Positions 1 through 7,252 of a stretch of DNA of 31,508 nt are shown piece by piece. Position numbers and translations under genes: made by a program. This DNA comes from an uncultured Parabacteroides sp. GTDB lineage: Bacteria; Bacteroidota; Bacteroidia; Bacteroidales; Tannerellaceae. The DNA is taken from NCBI GenBank assembly GCA_900541965.1, contig UQLN01000053.1:1-31508 (forward strand), given 5' to 3'. The notes beneath the pieces are model-generated. The model did no database searches. It was not told the DNA's origin and saw nothing but the letters and a program-made list of their open reading frames with translations. The stretch's first letter is position 1, and every line of letters begins with the position of its first letter.

Positions 1-1
1 G

Positions 2-247
2 CCTGCCATTATTACAGATGCCGTTGTACGCCTGATACCGGGAGCTATCGGAGACGAACAAAGTGCCCTCTCCGACTCTTTCCAAGACAATTTGCTGGCA
101 CCTCCTGTCTATACCCGTCCTGCCGATTATAACGGATGGAAAGTGCCCGAAGTTTTACTTTCCGGACACCAACGTAAAATAGATGAATGGCGCTTGCAGC
201 AGGCTCAGGAAAGAACAGCCCGCCTGCGCCCGGATTTATTGAAGTAA
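2..247 (+). CDS. trmD: tRNA (guanine(37)-N1)-methyltransferase, C-terminal end (partial)
   Basis: This is the last 81 codons of a gene that begins upstream of the window. The reading frame starts at base 2 and stops at TAA 245-247. TrmD methylates N1 of G37 in tRNAs and helps keep the reading frame during translation. What is seen is the typical C-terminal part of the family: VVRLIPGAIGDEQSALSDSF, then YTRPADYNGWKVPEVLLSGH, then the closing helix with IDEWRLQQAQERT and RPDLLK. The catalytic knot domain lies outside the window. The last 12 bases overlap the 3' end of the convergent lipoprotein gene. No hairpin terminator is visible after the stop, so termination probably occurs inside the opposing gene or by another mechanism. 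Confidence 0.95.
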   Translation, partial: PAIITDAVVRLIPGAIGDEQSALSDSFQDNLLAPPVYTRPADYNGWKVPEVLLSGHQRKIDEWRLQQAQERTARLRPDLLK

Positions 248-1141
248 GAAGTTGTAAGTAAAGCTATACTCATACGTATTATCTTGTGCGGCAATTCCGT
301 TGCCGGCGTTGATTTTTTCACGAATAGTCATGCCGGTAACATATTCACCAACTACTGTATAACTAAAAGTATATTCCCCACATACGGTTCCCGGCTCGGT
401 GAGTTTATACCAGTAAGCGCGTTGTACCAGATTCTTATTCATGCTAGAATATAAGAAATTAATAGGAGAAACTATTCTATAGGCTTCTTCCGGTTGCAAT
501 GATAAAGATTCAGATGAAATCGTTTCAAGTACACGGAATGGGAATGTTTCAGGACGCATTTGGGTACTATATTCATATGCCACCTCTTTCAAATTAAAAC
601 GAAAACGGGAGACATTATCATTTTCCCAAGAATATTGACAAAGAACTCCCAATTCCGTTTTTTCATACTGAGATGTCTTAATGTTATAAGATTGTATTGT
701 ACTAGAAATATTCTGTATTTGATACCTAAGATAAGAATTAGTTATCCATGCGGAAGTATAAACTTCATAATCTTTATACGGATTCTCCATTTTATCTTCT
801 TCCTGTGATATCACATCTCCATCAATTGTATAAACAGTATGTATAAATGAATTTCCTGAAGAGTTATTACTCTTCATTCCAACTACTGAAATCGTATTTC
901 CTGTGTATATATAATTATCATTATACTTTACCGTTTCATTTTCTCTCTGTAAATCTAATACGATACGGCTGATATTTCCAGTTGCATTTTCATAAGAAAT
1001 ATCTGCAGAGAAATAGTTCTGACCGTTTTTCGTACAACTAACATTCGTCAATTTGTTAAGTTTTGGTAGCTCTTTGTTATCACGGCTACAAGAAATCAAT
1101 CCAAAAGTTACTGCTAATAATGCAAATAAATAGTTCTTCAT
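236..1141 (-). CDS. Putative lipoprotein of unknown function
   Basis: A 301-residue protein that I do not recognise with certainty. It begins MKNYLFALLAVTFGLISC, a lipoprotein signal peptide with the lipidated Cys at residue 18, so it is expected to be anchored in the outer membrane or periplasmic face. The remainder is rich in Tyr, Asn, Ser and Thr and alternates polar and hydrophobic residues, as in beta-sheet proteins. It ends in YEYSFTYNFLLQ, which resembles the ends of Bacteroidetes DUF4595-like lipoproteins, but that match is from memory only. The gene is visibly richer in A+T than trmD or the GH3 gene beside it, which may indicate separate ancestry. It is divergent from the GH3 gene and its stop codon lies 12 bases inside trmD. 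ATG at 1139-1141 is the only sensible start because the signal peptide follows directly. Confidence 0.8.
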   Translation of the reverse strand: MKNYLFALLAVTFGLISCSRDNKELPKLNKLTNVSCTKNGQNYFSADISYENATGNISRIVLDLQRENETVKYNDNYIYTGNTISVVGMKSNNSSGNSFIHTVYTIDGDVISQEEDKMENPYKDYEVYTSAWITNSYLRYQIQNISSTIQSYNIKTSQYEKTELGVLCQYSWENDNVSRFRFNLKEVAYEYSTQMRPETFPFRVLETISSESLSLQPEEAYRIVSPINFLYSSMNKNLVQRAYWYKLTEPGTVCGEYTFSYTVVGEYVTGMTIREKINAGNGIAAQDNTYEYSFTYNFLLQ

Positions 1142-1188
1142 CGCTTTTAATCTTTAAAATAAACTTGAGTTCTTCATCCTATTCAATA

Positions 1189-1222
1189 CAAATGTAGGAT
1201 ATTTCATAAAATAATTGCCAAA
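1189..1222 (-). promoter_or_regulatory. Bacteroidetes-type promoter of the lipoprotein gene
   Basis: On the minus strand TACATTTG (1196-1189) matches the -7 element TAnnTTTG. TTTG at 1222-1219 can serve as the -33 element with a 22-base spacer, one base longer than usual. It would give a leader of roughly 45 bases before the ATG at 1141. Confidence 0.55.
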
Positions 1223-1358
1223 GTAACCTATTTTAAGTAATTGCACTTCGGTCTTTTTACTGAATTTATTAGTTTTGTTTCTTAAAAGGTGTAAGAACCT
1301 ATTAAGAATAAGCTTTTTACCGTTTCTAAAAAAATAACTAATACTAAACTCCAATCGC

Positions 1359-3965
1359 ATGAAAAAAAAATACTTCATGGCTGGTATCCTGGCGATGTTT
1401 TTTATCTCTTCCTGTAACGAAAATCCTCAAAAGTATCCATTTCAAAATCCGGATTTGCCTGTAGACGAACGTATAGACGATTTATTAAGCCGTCTTACTC
1501 CGGAAGAAAAGATTGGGCAGATGATGAATAATACTCCTGCCATCGAACGGTTGGGCATCCCTGAATATGACTGGTGGAATGAAGCCCTGCATGGAGTGGC
1601 ACGTGCCGGGCAAGCAACGGTTTTCCCTCAAGCCATTGCCATGGCTGCGACCTTTGATGATGAAGCATTACTCAAAACATTTACAATGGTAAGTGATGAA
1701 GCCCGGGCTAAATATCATCAATATCAAAGAAATAAAGAATATGACCGCTACAAAGGGCTCACTTTTTGGACTCCCAATATCAATATATTCCGTGATCCAC
1801 GCTGGGGAAGAGGCATGGAAACATACGGTGAAGATCCTTATCTGACAGAACGGATGGGACTGGCTGTTGTAAAAGGATTACAAGGCGATAATCCTAAATA
1901 TTTCAAAACACACGCCTGCGCCAAACACTACGCAGTTCATAGCGGTCCGGAATGGAACCGCCATGAATTCGATGTGGATGTTACTCCACGCGATTTATGG
2001 GAAACCTATCTGCCGGCATTCGAAGCTTTAGTAAAAGAAGGAAACGTACAGGAAGTAATGTGTGCTTACAACCGTTTTGAAGGAAAACCTTGCTGTAGCA
2101 GCGATAAACTCCTGATTGATATTTTACGAAATAGCTGGGGATACGAAAATATTATTTTATCCGACTGCGGAGCTATCAACGACTTCTGGGAAAGAGACCC
2201 GAACACTCCCCGGCATGAAACACACCCGGATGCAGAAACAGCCTCTGCGGATGCAGTGTTAAGCGGCACGGATTTGGAATGTGGCAATAGCTACCGCTCT
2301 TTAAAAAAAGCTCTTCAAGATGGAAAAATCACGGAAAAAGACTTGGATGTTTCTCTTCGCCGTGTATTAAAAGGACGTTTTGAATTGGGCATGTTCGATC
2401 CGGACGAACGGGTTCCTTATGCTCAAATACCATACAGCATTGTGGAATGTCCCGAACATGTATCCCAAGCTTTAGAGATGGCACGCAAAAGTATGGTTCT
2501 TTTAAAAAACAGGAACAACACGTTACCTCTCAGTAAAAACCTCAAAAAGATTGCCGTTGTAGGACCAAATGCTATGGATTCTACCATGCTATGGGCTAAC
2601 TACAACGGTTTCCCGACACATACGGTCACCATCTTGGAAGGAATACGTAACAAAATGCCGAACGCCGAAATCATTTACGAATTAGGATGTAATCATACAA
2701 ACGACTTTGTTATGAAAGATTTGGGAGAATATATAAGCTCTCCGGCAGGACAGGGATTTGCTTCCGAATTTTTCAATAACACAAATTTTGAAGGAGATGC
2801 CGTATACAAAGGGAATTCCCGTGAACTGCATTACACAACAGGAGGAAATACCCAGTTTGCCCCCAATGTAAACCTGACAAATTTTACTGCACGGTTCACA
2901 GGCGAATTTGAAGCTCCGGAAACTACTCCTGTTGAATTCAAACTGTCGGGAAACGACGCATTCCGCCTTTTCATAGGGGAAGAAAAAGTTGCCGAAGTTT
3001 GGGAAAATGAATATGGAGCAGAACGGACCTATACGCTTCATGCAGAAAAAGGCAAGAAATATCCGGTTAAGATTGAATACATGCAACGTGCCGGCAGTGC
3101 AGACTTAAATCTGTCGGTAGGTACACGCCAGCCTGTGGATTATACAGCAACCGCAGACAAAGTAAAAGACGCAGATGTAATTCTTTACGTAGGAGGCATC
3201 TCACCCCGTCTTGAAGGCGAAGAAATGCCTGTAGATGCAGATGGTTTCAAAAAAGGAGACCGCCTCAATATCGAAATACCGAAGGTACAGCAAAAGATGA
3301 TTAAAGCACTGGAAAGTACAGGCAAACCGGTAGTATATGTGCTTTGTACAGGAAGCGCCCTGGCCCTCAACTGGGAAGATGAAAATGTAGATGCCATATT
3401 GAATGCCTGGTATGGCGGACAAGAGGCTGGAACCGCTGTTGCGGATATTTTATTTGGCGATTATAATCCGGCAGGACGCTTACCTATTACTTTCTATAAA
3501 TCTATAGACCAATTACCGGACTTCCAGAATTATAATATGAAAGGACGTACATACCGATATATGACACAAAAACCTCTTTATCCGTTCGGATATGGTCTGA
3601 GCTACACCTCTTTTGATTATCAGGATGCAAAACTATCCTTCAACAAAATCAAAAAAGATGAATCTGTAACGCTGACTTTAAATATCGCTAATACAGGGGA
3701 AATGGACGGAGACGAGGTTGTACAGATTTATATCAAGAATCCGAACGATCCGGCTGGCCCTATCAAAACACTAAAAGCTTTCAAACGTGTCAATATACAG
3801 GCGGGAGATACACAAAAAACAAGTTTTGAACTGGAACCGGAAACATTCTGGTCTTTCAATGACAAAACCCAGACCATGGAAGTTCGCCCCGGTAAATATC
3901 AGATACTGTATGGAGGTTCATCTGATGACAAAGCACTGAAAAGTATACAACTGATAATCGAGTAA
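1359..3965 (+). CDS. Lipoprotein beta-glycosidase, family GH3 with PA14 insertion (beta-glucosidase/beta-xylosidase)
   Basis: An 868-residue retaining exo-beta-glycosidase that removes non-reducing terminal sugars from oligosaccharides. The signal peptide ends FISSC with Cys19, so it is a lipoprotein. The N-terminal TIM barrel shows PNINIFRDPRWGRGMETYGEDP (about residues 139-160, quoted in part: RDPRWGRGMETYGEDP), AKHYAVH (188-194) and the nucleophile Asp269 in SDCGAI. A PA14 domain (about 455-600, starting near SSPAGQGFASEFF) is inserted in the second alpha/beta domain, as in Xyl3A-type enzymes. The LEGEEMP segment after it probably holds the acid/base Glu. A fibronectin III-like domain closes the protein (about 745-865). 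The WW-NEALHGVA motif and length fit the beta-xylosidase/beta-glucosidase branch, but the sequence alone does not settle the sugar. No SusC/D pair lies next to it, so it is a stand-alone enzyme here. Confidence 0.93.
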   Translation: MKKKYFMAGILAMFFISSCNENPQKYPFQNPDLPVDERIDDLLSRLTPEEKIGQMMNNTPAIERLGIPEYDWWNEALHGVARAGQATVFPQAIAMAATFDDEALLKTFTMVSDEARAKYHQYQRNKEYDRYKGLTFWTPNINIFRDPRWGRGMETYGEDPYLTERMGLAVVKGLQGDNPKYFKTHACAKHYAVHSGPEWNRHEFDVDVTPRDLWETYLPAFEALVKEGNVQEVMCAYNRFEGKPCCSSDKLLIDILRNSWGYENIILSDCGAINDFWERDPNTPRHETHPDAETASADAVLSGTDLECGNSYRSLKKALQDGKITEKDLDVSLRRVLKGRFELGMFDPDERVPYAQIPYSIVECPEHVSQALEMARKSMVLLKNRNNTLPLSKNLKKIAVVGPNAMDSTMLWANYNGFPTHTVTILEGIRNKMPNAEIIYELGCNHTNDFVMKDLGEYISSPAGQGFASEFFNNTNFEGDAVYKGNSRELHYTTGGNTQFAPNVNLTNFTARFTGEFEAPETTPVEFKLSGNDAFRLFIGEEKVAEVWENEYGAERTYTLHAEKGKKYPVKIEYMQRAGSADLNLSVGTRQPVDYTATADKVKDADVILYVGGISPRLEGEEMPVDADGFKKGDRLNIEIPKVQQKMIKALESTGKPVVYVLCTGSALALNWEDENVDAILNAWYGGQEAGTAVADILFGDYNPAGRLPITFYKSIDQLPDFQNYNMKGRTYRYMTQKPLYPFGYGLSYTSFDYQDAKLSFNKIKKDESVTLTLNIANTGEMDGDEVVQIYIKNPNDPAGPIKTLKAFKRVNIQAGDTQKTSFELEPETFWSFNDKTQTMEVRPGKYQILYGGSSDDKALKSIQLIIE

Positions 3966-3970
3966 AAAGG

Positions 3971-4010
3971 AATTCATAAGTATGATTTTCAAAAAGCATA
4001 CTTATGAATT
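3971..4010. repeat. Perfect 14-base inverted repeat after the GH3 gene
   Basis: AATTCATAAGTATG (3971-3984) and its exact complement CATACTTATGAATT (3997-4010) flank a 12-base loop. It starts 5 bases after the GH3 stop codon. It lacks a following T run, so it may protect the mRNA 3' end or be a protein-binding site rather than a simple terminator. Confidence 0.7.
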
Positions 4011-4033
4011 AGAAAAACCATAACTATAAATAC

Positions 4034-4081
4034 AAAAAACGGAGGATCATCCAACAAATTCTGGACGATCCTCCGTTTTTT
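4034..4081. terminator. Bidirectional intrinsic terminator between GH3 and manA
   Basis: ACGGAGGATC (4039-4048) pairs with GATCCTCCGT (4067-4076), and TCC/GGA extend the stem past one mismatch. A T run follows on the plus strand (4076-4081) and an A run precedes (4034-4039), so the same hairpin can end both the GH3 transcript and the convergent glgB-manA transcript. Confidence 0.9.
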
Positions 4082-4098
4082 ATATTACCGAACCTATT

Positions 4099-5073
4099 TT
4101 ATCCGATAAATGTTTCCATTAACTTAGCCCCCGGGACCGGAGAAATCGTTACACTTTCCGTATCTGCAGGAATAAGAACGGTTTGTCCCTGATGAACATA
4201 TACTTCATTGCCTTTATTATCACGAAGAGAAGCTTTACCCTCCATACAGATATAAACCACAAACGAATCTAATTCTGAAAAATCACGTACCATAATAGAA
4301 TCTATATCCAACAAGTTTGTTGTAAAATACTTACAGTTAGCCAATTCGACTGTAGCATTGGTATGTGCTTTATAATGTGTACGATAATCAGGATAAACCG
4401 TGTAATCGATTGCATCCTTAGCTAATTCGGTATGCAGTTCACGGCCTTTGCCGTTTGCATCCTTACGATCATAATCATAAATACGATAAGTAATATTGCT
4501 GGTTTGCTGTATTTCTGCAATAAAACATCCGGAACCAATAGCATGCACACGACCGGCAGGCAGGAAGAATACATCTCCGGGAGCCACATCGTAACGTTGA
4601 AGAACATCCATTATTGTATTGTTTTCCACACGCTTCACATACTCTTCCGCATCTATTTGTTTGGAAAAACCAGAATACAGCCCTGCTCCTTCGGCTGCAT
4701 TAATAACATACCACATTTCTGTCTTACCGAATGAGTTATGTCTTTTCTTAGCTAACTCATCATCCGGATGAACCTGGATGGACAAATTATCACGTGCATC
4801 AATAAACTTAATCAATAATGGGAAAGTAGAACCAAACTGTTCCATTACTTTCTCTCCTATCAACTGCTTACCAAAAGTACGGATTAATTCATCCAAAGTC
4901 TTCCCTTCCAGCTCACCATTATCTACTATTGAATAATTACCTTCCACATGAGAAAGCTCCCAACTTTCACCGATACCTTCCTGTACCGGAGTGATACCCT
5001 TGAACGGGCAGATTTCCGACCCTCCCCAAATAACACTTTTGAGGATAGGTTTAAATGTCATTGGATATAACAT
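4099..5073 (-). CDS. manA: Mannose-6-phosphate isomerase, class I
   Basis: A 324-residue zinc enzyme that interconverts mannose 6-phosphate and fructose 6-phosphate, linking mannose use and GDP-mannose synthesis to glycolysis. The cupin metal ligands are visible as Gln100 and His102 in SIQVHPDD, Glu119 in GKTEMWY and His177 in PAGRVHAIG. The substrate-side motif QQTSNITYRIYDYDR follows. The length is that of the short Bacillus/Bacteroides class, shorter than the roughly 390-residue enterobacterial enzyme. It is 14 bases downstream of glgB on the same strand and very probably cotranscribed. The transcript ends at the shared terminator at 4039-4076. ATG at 5073 was chosen; Met5 is a possible alternative start. 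Confidence 0.95.
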   Translation of the reverse strand: MLYPMTFKPILKSVIWGGSEICPFKGITPVQEGIGESWELSHVEGNYSIVDNGELEGKTLDELIRTFGKQLIGEKVMEQFGSTFPLLIKFIDARDNLSIQVHPDDELAKKRHNSFGKTEMWYVINAAEGAGLYSGFSKQIDAEEYVKRVENNTIMDVLQRYDVAPGDVFFLPAGRVHAIGSGCFIAEIQQTSNITYRIYDYDRKDANGKGRELHTELAKDAIDYTVYPDYRTHYKAHTNATVELANCKYFTTNLLDIDSIMVRDFSELDSFVVYICMEGKASLRDNKGNEVYVHQGQTVLIPADTESVTISPVPGAKLMETFIG

Positions 5074-5087
5074 AATTTTCCTATTAA

Positions 5088-7106
5088 TTATTTTCCTACT
5101 TTCACTTTTCTCAATACCACTGCACTTCGTGCCGGGATATATATTTTAAGCCATTCTTTTTTATACTTCTTATATAATGGATCGAACTGGGTAAAATGAC
5201 GAATCGTATCGTCAGACAGTCCGAAACCACCAAAACGCAATGCATCTGTATTCAAAACTACTTCATATTCACCTTTCAGTACAAGGAATCCATAATCAGT
5301 AAACGACTTAGTGGGATTAAAGTTGAATACAAAAACCAAGTCTTTCCTCATATAAGCTAAAACTTGGTCACCATCATTATCCCAAACTTTCTGAATCGGT
5401 GTAGACTGGAAGTTTTTCACACTCTTAATGAGTTCCAGCATTTCGCGGTCGAAATCACCCAGATAATGATATTTCAGATTCATATTATCAACCAAGTCCC
5501 ATTGGCGACGGGCATATTTATGCGACCATCCATTACCCTCACGCGGAAAATCAATCCATTCCGGATGACCAAATTCATTTCCCATAAAATTCAGATAACC
5601 GCCATTAATAGTAGATGCAGTTACTAAACGTATCATTTTATGCAAAGCGATTCCACGTTCCACCATGAAGTTATGATCGTCTGCCTGCATATGCCAGTAC
5701 ATATCTGCGTCAATCAAACGGAAAATGATTGTTTTATCACCAACCAGCGCCTGATCGTGGCTTTCAGCATAACTGATTGTCTTTTCATCTGCCCTGCGAT
5801 TAGTTGTTTCCCACCAGATAGAAGACGGATGCCAGTCCTCATCTTTCTTTTCCTTGATTGTTTTAATCCAGTAATCCGGAATATTCATTGCCATACGATA
5901 ATCGAAACCATAACCGCCATCTTCAAATTTAGCAGCAAGTCCCGGCATACCACTCACTTCTTCAGCAATTGTAATCGCATTTTTATTGACTTCATGAATC
6001 AGTTTATTGGCAAGCGTAAGATAAGCAATCGCATCCCCATCCTGATGCCCATTAAAATAATCGCCATAATTACAAAAAGCTTCCCCCAATCCATGGCTAT
6101 AATATAACATAGAAGTCACCCCGTCAAAACGGAAACCGTCAAACTTATATTCATCTAACCAGAATTTACAGTTCGATAAAAGGAAATGAAGCACTTCGTT
6201 TTTTCCATAATCAAAACAAAGCGAATCCCATGCCGGATGTTCACGACGGGTGCCACCTAAGAAATATTGAGTATAAGAACCATCAAAACGTCCTAAACCT
6301 TCCACTTCATTTTTCACAGCATGACTGTGTACAATATCCATAATCACGGCAATACCCATACCATGGGCATCATCAATCAGTTGTTTTAATTCTTCCGGAG
6401 TACCGAAACGGGAAGAGGCGGCAAAGAAACTACTTACATGATACCCGAACGAACCATAATAAGGGTGTTCCTGAATAGCCATAATTTGGATAGCATTGTA
6501 ACCGTCTTTTGCTATGCGAGGTAATATATTGCGACGAAATTCATCGTATGAACCTACTTTTTCCTCATTAGAACCCATACCTATATGGCATTCATAGATG
6601 AGTAATGGAGATACATTGGGCTTAAACCGTTTATTTTTGAACACATAAGACTCGGCAGGATTCCATACCTGAGCACTGAAAATTTTGGTATTTTCATCCT
6701 GGACTACACGACGTATCCACGCAGGTATACGTTCTCCGCTGCCGCCTTCCCATTCAACAAAGAGTTTGAAGAGATCTTCATGATGCAGCAAATCTTCTGC
6801 AAGCACAATCTCCCAGACCCCACCACCTAACCGCTTCAATTTATACTGTTCGTCCTTCTTCCAGCCATTGAAAGTACCGATCAGATAAATAGCCGTAGCA
6901 TTTGGTGCCCATTCACGGAAAATCCATCCGTCCATTGTTTTATGCAATCCGAAGTACAGATACCCAGAAGCCATTTCCGATAATGTCAGTTTGCCATTAT
7001 TGGTCAGGTTCTTCTCCTTGTTCAATACATATCGGTATCTTCCTTCTATTGCCTCCTCGTAGGGGGCCAGCCAAGGGTCATTCTTTATTAGATTTAGCGA
7101 CTCCAT
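5088..7106 (-). CDS. glgB: 1,4-alpha-glucan branching enzyme, GH13
   Basis: A 672-residue cytosolic enzyme that makes alpha-1,6 branches in glycogen by cutting and transferring alpha-1,4 chains. A CBM48-like N-terminal domain (about 50-150, with FREWAPNATAIYLIGTFNGW) precedes the GH13 barrel. The conserved regions are all seen: DIVHSH (257-262), GFRFDGVTS with nucleophile Asp328, AEEVSGMP with acid/base Glu382, and ESHD with Asp451. A small beta domain ends the protein. It resembles the eukaryote-like branching enzymes common in Bacteroidetes rather than the E. coli type. A TATCTTTG promoter box lies just upstream, leaving a leader of about 20 bases. manA follows after 14 bases, which suggests shared control of storage glucan and hexose-phosphate metabolism. 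Confidence 0.95.
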   Translation of the reverse strand: MESLNLIKNDPWLAPYEEAIEGRYRYVLNKEKNLTNNGKLTLSEMASGYLYFGLHKTMDGWIFREWAPNATAIYLIGTFNGWKKDEQYKLKRLGGGVWEIVLAEDLLHHEDLFKLFVEWEGGSGERIPAWIRRVVQDENTKIFSAQVWNPAESYVFKNKRFKPNVSPLLIYECHIGMGSNEEKVGSYDEFRRNILPRIAKDGYNAIQIMAIQEHPYYGSFGYHVSSFFAASSRFGTPEELKQLIDDAHGMGIAVIMDIVHSHAVKNEVEGLGRFDGSYTQYFLGGTRREHPAWDSLCFDYGKNEVLHFLLSNCKFWLDEYKFDGFRFDGVTSMLYYSHGLGEAFCNYGDYFNGHQDGDAIAYLTLANKLIHEVNKNAITIAEEVSGMPGLAAKFEDGGYGFDYRMAMNIPDYWIKTIKEKKDEDWHPSSIWWETTNRRADEKTISYAESHDQALVGDKTIIFRLIDADMYWHMQADDHNFMVERGIALHKMIRLVTASTINGGYLNFMGNEFGHPEWIDFPREGNGWSHKYARRQWDLVDNMNLKYHYLGDFDREMLELIKSVKNFQSTPIQKVWDNDGDQVLAYMRKDLVFVFNFNPTKSFTDYGFLVLKGEYEVVLNTDALRFGGFGLSDDTIRHFTQFDPLYKKYKKEWLKIYIPARSAVVLRKVKVGK

Positions 7107-7129
7107 GATTTTTTGAATTTGGTTTCCTG

Positions 7130-7137
7130 CAAAGATA
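7130..7137 (-). promoter_or_regulatory. -7 promoter element of glgB-manA
   Basis: TATCTTTG on the minus strand fits TAnnTTTG and lies 24 bases upstream of the glgB ATG. A TTTG at the expected -33 distance is not present, so only the -7 box is supported. Confidence 0.55.
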
Positions 7138-7224
7138 AGAGAAAAACAAATATCGCCCTAAGAAGTTTAAAAAATAAAATGCACTTTTACCGGCCTCTAT
7201 GCTCAAATATTTAAGAAGTTTGGT

Positions 7225-7232
7225 TATTTTTG
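7225..7232 (+). promoter_or_regulatory. -7 promoter element of the antiporter gene
   Basis: TATTTTTG fits TAnnTTTG and lies 20 bases upstream of the ATG at 7253. No clear -33 TTTG is visible at the usual distance. Confidence 0.45.
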
Positions 7233-7252
7233 CATCAAACCATAAATAAAGG

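Noticed and set aside
1270..1277. TAGTTTTG as the GH3 promoter
   Set aside because: It fits TAnnTTTG, but there is no TTTG at -33 distance and it lies 82 bases from the ATG in AT-rich DNA, so support is too weak to list.
1154..1378. Minus-strand open frame of 74 codons between the lipoprotein and GH3 genes
   Set aside because: Its residues follow AT-rich intergenic sequence, it overlaps the GH3 start and the lipoprotein promoter, and it shows no domain or signal pattern.
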